A stretch of DNA of 64,000 bases from Deinococcus metalli. GTDB lineage: Bacteria > Deinococcota > Deinococci > Deinococcales > Deinococcaceae. The stretch lies in assembly GCF_014201805.1 (NCBI RefSeq), contig NZ_JACHFK010000011.1, positions 1-64,000 on the forward strand. Reading direction: 5' to 3'. Both the position numbers and the translations under genes were made by a program. Of this stretch, positions 60,125-64,000 are shown piece after piece (within the stretch, counting starts at the first letter, position 1; each line of letters opens with the position of its first letter). The notes beneath the pieces were generated by a model. That model was not told where the DNA came from and searched no databases. It worked only from the letters and a program-made list of their open reading frames with translations.

Positions 60125-61474
60125 ATGACCACCCCAGCTAGCACCCCGTCCCAAGCCTCCGGCGCTTCCGTCCACTCCCTGCCCCGCACCCTGACCCGCG
60201 ACCTCGCCGCGCACGACGGCCAGACGGTGCGGCTTCAGGGCTTCGTGCACGCGCGGCGCGACCTGGGCGGCGTGCAGTTCGTGGTGCTGCGCGACGTGTC
60301 CGGCCTGACCCAGTGCGTGGGCAGCGGCCTGCACCTGCCGCTGGCGGAGAGCAGCGTGGAGGTCGTGGGCACGGTCAAGGCGCACCCCAAGGCGCCGGGC
60401 GGCTTCGAGGTGCAGGTCAAGGACTTCCGCGTGATCAGCGCGGCCGTGGAGGCCCCGCCGGTCGAAATTCCCAAGATGGAATGGAACGTCAACCCCGAGA
60501 CCATGCTGGACTACCGCGTGGTCACGGTGCGCGGCCTGAAGGAGCGCGCGGCGCTGCGGGTGCAGGCCGAACTCGTCGCGGGCTTCCGCGACCACCTGAT
60601 CACGGAGGGCTTCACCGAGATCAGCACGCCGAAGATCGTATCGGCGGGCGCGGAGGGCGGCGCGAACCTGTTTCCCATCGATTACTTCGGGCACCCGGCG
60701 TTCCTGGCGCAGAGCCCGCAGCTGTACAAGCAGATCATGGTCGGCGTGTTCGAGCGGGTGTTCGAGGTGGCGGCCGTGTACCGCGCCGAGGAGCACGCCA
60801 CCAGCCGCCACCTGAACGAGTACCTGTCGCTGGACGTCGAGATGGGCTTCATCACGGACGAGGAGGACGTGATGGCGCTGCAAAACCGCGTGTTGGTCGC
60901 CATCATGGCCCGCCTGAAGGAACGCGCGCAGGCCGAGTTCACGCTGCTGGGGGCGACCATCCCGGAGGTGCCCGCGCACATCCCGCGTATTCCGCTGCTT
61001 GACGCCCGCGCGCTGGTTACGGAGAAGTACGGCCACCAGGTGGGCGGCAAGGACCTCGATCCCGAGGCCGAGCGCCTGCTGTCACAGCACTACGCCGAAA
61101 CCGAGGGCAGCGACTTCGTGTTCGTCACCAAGTACCCGCGCGCGGCCCGGCCCTTCTACGCGCACCCGGACGCCAACCCCGACGGCACCCAGAGCAGCGA
61201 GATCACGCGCGGCTACGACCTGCTGTTCCGCGGCATCGAGATCACGTCCGGCGGGCAGCGCATCCACGACTACGGCATGCTGATGGACTCCATCGCGGCG
61301 TACAAGCTGAACCCCACGTCGCTGGAGGGCTACACCGAGGTCTTCAAGTACGGCATGCCGCCCCACGGCGGCTTCGCCATCGGCGCCGAGCGCCTGACCG
61401 CGAAGCTGCTGGGCATCAGCAACGTCCGCTACGCCCGCGCGTTCCCGCGCGACCGCCATCGCCTGACGCCGTAA
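60125..61474 (+). CDS. aspS: Archaeal-type aspartyl-tRNA synthetase, probably non-discriminating
   Basis: 449 residues, lacking the ~130-residue insertion of bacterial AspRS, so it is the short archaeal/eukaryal form. OB-fold anticodon domain (QGFVHARRDLGGVQFVVLRD), class II core with EGGANLFPIDYFGHPAFLAQ and SPQLYKQ, motif 2 YRAEEHATSRHLNEY and motif 3 GFAIGAERLTAKLL. His42 (FVHARRD) and Pro91 (KAPGGFE) occupy the positions reported to give relaxed tRNA specificity (as I recall, His28 and Pro77 of the D. radiodurans AspRS2, whose N-terminus is 14 residues shorter). It would charge tRNA-Asp and mischarge tRNA-Asn for GatCAB. AAGGAG is 4 nt before the ATG. Confidence 0.95.
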   Translation: MTTPASTPSQASGASVHSLPRTLTRDLAAHDGQTVRLQGFVHARRDLGGVQFVVLRDVSGLTQCVGSGLHLPLAESSVEVVGTVKAHPKAPGGFEVQVKDFRVISAAVEAPPVEIPKMEWNVNPETMLDYRVVTVRGLKERAALRVQAELVAGFRDHLITEGFTEISTPKIVSAGAEGGANLFPIDYFGHPAFLAQSPQLYKQIMVGVFERVFEVAAVYRAEEHATSRHLNEYLSLDVEMGFITDEEDVMALQNRVLVAIMARLKERAQAEFTLLGATIPEVPAHIPRIPLLDARALVTEKYGHQVGGKDLDPEAERLLSQHYAETEGSDFVFVTKYPRAARPFYAHPDANPDGTQSSEITRGYDLLFRGIEITSGGQRIHDYGMLMDSIAAYKLNPTSLEGYTEVFKYGMPPHGGFAIGAERLTAKLLGISNVRYARAFPRDRHRLTP

Positions 61475-61489
61475 CGCTGAGGGGTGAAG

Positions 61490-61527
61490 GCCGAGGGGGG
61501 GCATCCGGTGGGGTGTCCCCCCTCGGC
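61490..61527. terminator. Strong hairpin between convergent aspS and the TPR gene
   Basis: A perfect 11-bp stem (61490-61500 with 61517-61527) with a 16-nt loop, in the 59-bp gap between convergent stops. Confidence 0.7.
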
Positions 61528-61533
61528 TGTGCT

Positions 61534-62133
61534 CTAGCCGTCCAGGGCGGCCAGTCGGGCCTGCACCATCCGCACGCCCGCGTCGTCCTCGGCGCTCTGG
61601 AGCAGGGCAATGGCCCGCTCGAAGTGGACGCGCGCCGCCTGCGGGTGCCCTGCGTGGACGCTCACCTCGGCGCGCTCGCGCTCGGCACGGCCCAGCGTTT
61701 CGGGGTCGTCCGGCCCGGCCAGCGTCTCGCACTCGTCCAGCACCGCGCGGGCGTCGTCCAGGCGGCCCAGCGTGCGCAGGCTCATGGCGCGCTCCAGGGC
61801 GCCGACCGCCCGCTCGTGCTCGCGCCCGGCCCCGGTGCCCAGCAGCGCGAGTTCCTCGTCCAGCAGCGCCAGGGCCGCCTCAGGGTTGCCGGCCAGGCGC
61901 TCGGTGCGGGCGAGCTGGTGCACGGCGATGTGCTCCCACGGATCGCCGCGGTGCGCGTCCCGCAGGGTCGTGAACACCTCGCGCGCGTCGTCGTGGCGGC
62001 CGGTCAGCGCGTACACAGAGCCCAGCGCCATCATGCCGGCCCGGGACACCAGCAGCTCCCGGTCGGCGCGCAGCGTGGCCTCGGCCTGCGCGTAGTCCTG
62101 GTCGTCAATGGCCGTCCAGACGGCTTGCAGCAT
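61534..62133 (-). CDS. TPR-repeat protein
   Basis: 199 residues made of about four to five TPR-like helical pairs: AEATLRADRELLVSRAGMMA, GSVYALTGRHDDAREVF, HQLARTERLAGNPEAALALL, SLRTLGRLDDARAVLDE, VSVHAGHPQAARVHFERA. No signal peptide; a cytosolic scaffold. ATG 62133 is 5 nt behind TACAGT (62144-62139), leaderless. Partner unknown. Confidence 0.8.
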   Translation of the reverse strand: MLQAVWTAIDDQDYAQAEATLRADRELLVSRAGMMALGSVYALTGRHDDAREVFTTLRDAHRGDPWEHIAVHQLARTERLAGNPEAALALLDEELALLGTGAGREHERAVGALERAMSLRTLGRLDDARAVLDECETLAGPDDPETLGRAERERAEVSVHAGHPQAARVHFERAIALLQSAEDDAGVRMVQARLAALDG

Positions 62134-62185
62134 GCTCCACTGTACGCGCGGCCTGCCCCACGTGCGTGAGGGACGACACCCACAC

Positions 62186-62212
62186 AAAAAAACCGCCCGC
62201 GCCGGCGGACGG
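62186..62212 (-). terminator. Intrinsic terminator of the SlyD-like gene
   Basis: On the minus strand an 8-bp stem (62212-62205 with 62200-62193, one G-U pair), loop CGGC, then seven T residues (62192-62186). The only textbook hairpin-plus-U-tract terminator in the window. Confidence 0.9.
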
Positions 62213-62231
62213 TCATGGCAAGCCCGGGGGT

Positions 62232-62708
62232 TCAGTGGTCGTGCATGTCGGGCGTGTGGGCATGCCCGTGGTCGAGTTCCTCGGCGGTGGCGTCGCGCAC
62301 GCCGAGGACCGTGACCTCGAAGTTCAGCGTCTCGCCGGCCAGTGGGGGGTTGAAGTCCACCTGCACGGTGTCTCCGTTCACGGCCACCACGGTGAAGGGA
62401 ATGACGCTGCCGTCCTCCGACTGGGCGTAGTACGTCGCGCCGATCTCCACATCGTCCTCAAAGTCGGTGCGGTCGAGGTCCTCGACATTGTCCTCGTCGC
62501 GCGCGCCGTAGCCGTCCTCGGGCGCCACGGTCACCTGGATGTGGTCGCCGGCCGTGTGGCCTTCCAGGGCACGTTCCAGGCCGGGGATGATGTTGCTGTG
62601 GCCGTGCAGGTAGGTCAGGGGTTCGCCGGGCTCACTCTGGTCGATGACCTCGCCCTGGACGGTGAGTTTGTAATCGAGGTCGACAACCTTGTCCTGTGTG
62701 ATGTTCAT
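62232..62708 (-). CDS. FKBP-type peptidyl-prolyl isomerase, SlyD-like
   Basis: 158 residues. FKBP core VVDLDYKLTVQGEVIDQSEP, YLHGHSNIIPGLERALEG, TVAPEDGYGARDE with the inserted flap (insert-in-flap) domain, and a His-rich tail DHGHAHTPDMHDH typical of metal-binding SlyD. Acts as a chaperone and prolyl isomerase, sometimes in nickel handling. GGAG lies 5 nt before the ATG; TACACT at 62754-62749 may be the -10 box, with a GGGGG-TGCAG-CCCCC hairpin in the leader. Confidence 0.93.
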   Translation of the reverse strand: MNITQDKVVDLDYKLTVQGEVIDQSEPGEPLTYLHGHSNIIPGLERALEGHTAGDHIQVTVAPEDGYGARDEDNVEDLDRTDFEDDVEIGATYYAQSEDGSVIPFTVVAVNGDTVQVDFNPPLAGETLNFEVTVLGVRDATAEELDHGHAHTPDMHDH

Positions 62709-62815
62709 GGGATCTCCGTTCGGGTGGGGAAGGGGGTGCAGCCCCCGGAGTGTACCCCCTGCGTCCGTGATCCGGCACGCCCCGCTTCGCTCATCCGGGG
62801 ATCATCGGCCGGGGT

Positions 62816-63898
62816 TCAGCGAATCCGGAAGGTCCAGCCCACGCGGCCCGCGTCCGTGGCGAAGCTCACGCGCACCTGCGCGCCGGCCGGCAGCGGGCGC
62901 CGGGGCAGCAGCACCGCCGCGCCCTGGGCCGCCAGCACGTTCCGGCCCACCCGCGCGTCCGCCTCCGACACGCCCCGCACACGCTGCGGCGTGAGCACGC
63001 ACGCGGCCACCGCGCGGCCATTCACCTTGAGCGCTGCGCTCCGGACCCGTGCTCCCGGTCCGAGCAGCAGAGCGATGGGCGCCCCGACCGGCGGCGCATA
63101 CCCCGCGCATGACGCGGTGGGATCGGGCCACTCGGACGTCGCGGCCGTGCGGTACGGACTCACCTGCCCCGGCGCGGGAAAGCGCACAGGGTACGCTCCG
63201 CGCCCGCCCAGGCCGCGCCGCACGTCCAGCACGGCGGCTGCCCGGACACTGCCCCTTCCGTCCTGCGCTCGTCCCAGCGCCACCCGGGTCAGGCGCGGGT
63301 CGATCAGCTGCGGCAGGTGGAAGGCGCCCGTCGCCCAGTACGTGACCGCGCGCTCCAGACCGGAATCCCTCCGGGACGACACGTAGTAGTGGCCCGGCGC
63401 ACAGGCCTCGCCCGCCGCCGAGCGGTACGGACTGGCCGGGTCCTCGCGGTGCTCGGCGCGGTCGGCGCGCACGAGGTACCCGGCGTGCGCAGCGCACTGG
63501 GTGTCCCACGCCGGCACGCGGCTCACCGTCGGCAGGCCCGCCAGCGCCCTCACCGCGTTCACCGAGCCGGACGGCGCGGGCCCGGCCGGCCGCGACGCCG
63601 GGGGCCGCTGCACCGGGGACGCCGGAACGGGCGCGTCGTCTACCGGCAGGGTGCGCGTCACGCTGTCCGGGGCGGGCAGGATGTCCGGCGGCGTGGGAAC
63701 GGGCGCCGGCGCCGAGGGAACCCGTGCGGGGGGGAGGGGCAGTGGGGACGTCGGCGCCGGGGCCGGAAGAGCGACCGGGGGCGGAGGTGGCGGCGCGGCC
63801 TGCTGCCACGGCAGCCAGCCCCCGGCCCACAGGCCCCACACGCCGAGGCCGAACAGCACGGCGAACAGCAGCAGCGCGAGCAGCGCCCGTCGGATCAT
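62816..63898 (-). CDS. Membrane-anchored CAP-like protein with Pro-rich linker
   Basis: 360 residues. N-terminal membrane anchor (RRALLALLLFAVLFGLGVWGL), a long Pro/Ala linker (about 35-110), then a divergent CAP/SCP-like domain: NAVRALAGLPTVSRVPAWDT, CAAHAGYLVRADRAEHRED, SPYRSAAGEACAPGH, AVTYWATGAFHLPQLIDPRL, TRVALG. The last ~100 residues are a beta domain (APIALLLGPGARVRSAALKV). ATG 63898 is 8 nt behind TACCAT (63912-63907). Extracytoplasmic, function unknown; compare the CAP lipoprotein at 5365-5892. Confidence 0.78.
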   Translation of the reverse strand: MIRRALLALLLFAVLFGLGVWGLWAGGWLPWQQAAPPPPPPVALPAPAPTSPLPLPPARVPSAPAPVPTPPDILPAPDSVTRTLPVDDAPVPASPVQRPPASRPAGPAPSGSVNAVRALAGLPTVSRVPAWDTQCAAHAGYLVRADRAEHREDPASPYRSAAGEACAPGHYYVSSRRDSGLERAVTYWATGAFHLPQLIDPRLTRVALGRAQDGRGSVRAAAVLDVRRGLGGRGAYPVRFPAPGQVSPYRTAATSEWPDPTASCAGYAPPVGAPIALLLGPGARVRSAALKVNGRAVAACVLTPQRVRGVSEADARVGRNVLAAQGAAVLLPRRPLPAGAQVRVSFATDAGRVGWTFRIR

Positions 63899-63913
63899 GT
63901 GCAGTCATGGTAC

Positions 63914-63940
63914 GCACGGGCCGCGCGGCGCGGCCCGTGC
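63914..63940. promoter_or_regulatory. 12-bp perfect palindrome between divergent leaderless promoters
   Basis: Arms 63914-63925 and 63929-63940 are perfect complements around CGG. The -10 boxes of the two divergent genes lie 1 bp and 7 bp outside it, so it covers both -35 regions. Either an operator for both genes or a structural element. Confidence 0.5.
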
Positions 63941-63959
63941 CGGCGCCTATCCTGCCTTC

Positions 63960-64000
63960 ATGACCGCGCCCACGCCCACCCGCGACTTCCCCATGCACGT
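63960..64000 (+). CDS. Start of an unidentified gene (runs off the window)
   Basis: Begins MTAPTPTRDFPMH. ATG 63960 is 6 nt behind TATCCT (63948-63953), the leaderless layout seen throughout the window, which makes a real start likely. Thirteen codons are too few to assign a function. Confidence 0.6.
   Translation, partial: MTAPTPTRDFPMH

Overview
The window is a stretch of a high-GC, gene-dense chromosome that I assign to the genus Deinococcus by inference. The grounds are: an archaeal-type AspRS carrying the His/Pro pair of the relaxed-specificity enzyme; MqnD of the futalosine menaquinone route; TrmFO; a tRNA-Thr/Tyr/Gly/Thr-tuf cluster; and, above all, about 25 genes whose start codon sits 5-9 nt behind a TANNNT -10 box with no Shine-Dalgarno sequence. 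That leaderless layout is known to be very common in Deinococcus. No rRNA, CRISPR array, transposase or prophage gene was seen; this is core chromosome with a few decayed or repeated segments.

Layout. 1-700: minus-strand tRNA cluster running into tuf. 0.8-4.7 kb: an asymmetric heterodimeric ABC exporter. 4.7-8.1 kb: MsrB, a CAP-domain lipoprotein and a large phosphodiester-glycosidase-like exported protein. 8.2-10.8 kb: mglBA and mnmE. 10.8-15.2 kb: small hypothetical proteins, GNAT, DUF305 and YdcF-like proteins, then a ~200-bp interspersed repeat. 15.2-19.4 kb: trmFO, a small membrane protein, murD-ftsW. 19.4-25.4 kb: FAD monooxygenase, TrmH-type methyltransferase, ychF, a GAF protein, broken or small ORFs, GNAT. 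25.4-30.3 kb: a coupled HD-GYP/GGDEF pair and guaA. 30.3-34.8 kb: a kinase-like membrane protein diverging from mrp, an Fe-S-type regulator and a 2H phosphoesterase. 34.9-38.3 kb: a tightly coupled type IV pilus minor-pilin operon. 38.3-41.9 kb: DAHP synthase, truncated hemoglobin, an ABC-2 transporter. 42-45.7 kb: an exported operon (SodC-propeller fusion, PQQ-type dehydrogenase, hydrolase). 46-50 kb: mqnD, a decayed tandem paralogue, ribF-nudix, a CGNR regulator. 50-56.4 kb: an exported protein, disulfide reductase, epimerase, a second repeat copy, an ABC-2 exporter with a micro-ORF upstream. 56.4-64 kb: MBL hydrolase, a MaoC/CitE pair, an acidic protein, a Gre-family factor, aspS with an attenuator-like leader, TPR, SlyD and CAP-like proteins.

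The most interesting signal is the aspS leader at 59968-60124. A good sigma-70 promoter fires exactly onto a leaderless 13-codon ORF whose codons 7-11 are Asp-Ala-Asn-Asn-Asp. It is followed by mutually exclusive hairpins ending in a terminator-like stem, and then by a gene for what looks like a non-discriminating AspRS, the enzyme that feeds both Asp-tRNA(Asp) and, through GatCAB, Asn-tRNA(Asn). This has the logic of ribosome-mediated attenuation sensing both charged tRNAs. Other short ORFs precede a GNAT gene, a flavin disulfide reductase and an ABC exporter.

All calls come from reading the sequence and translations by eye; no database search was possible. Start sites that rest on a leaderless promoter or a visible ribosome-binding site are noted in each entry.
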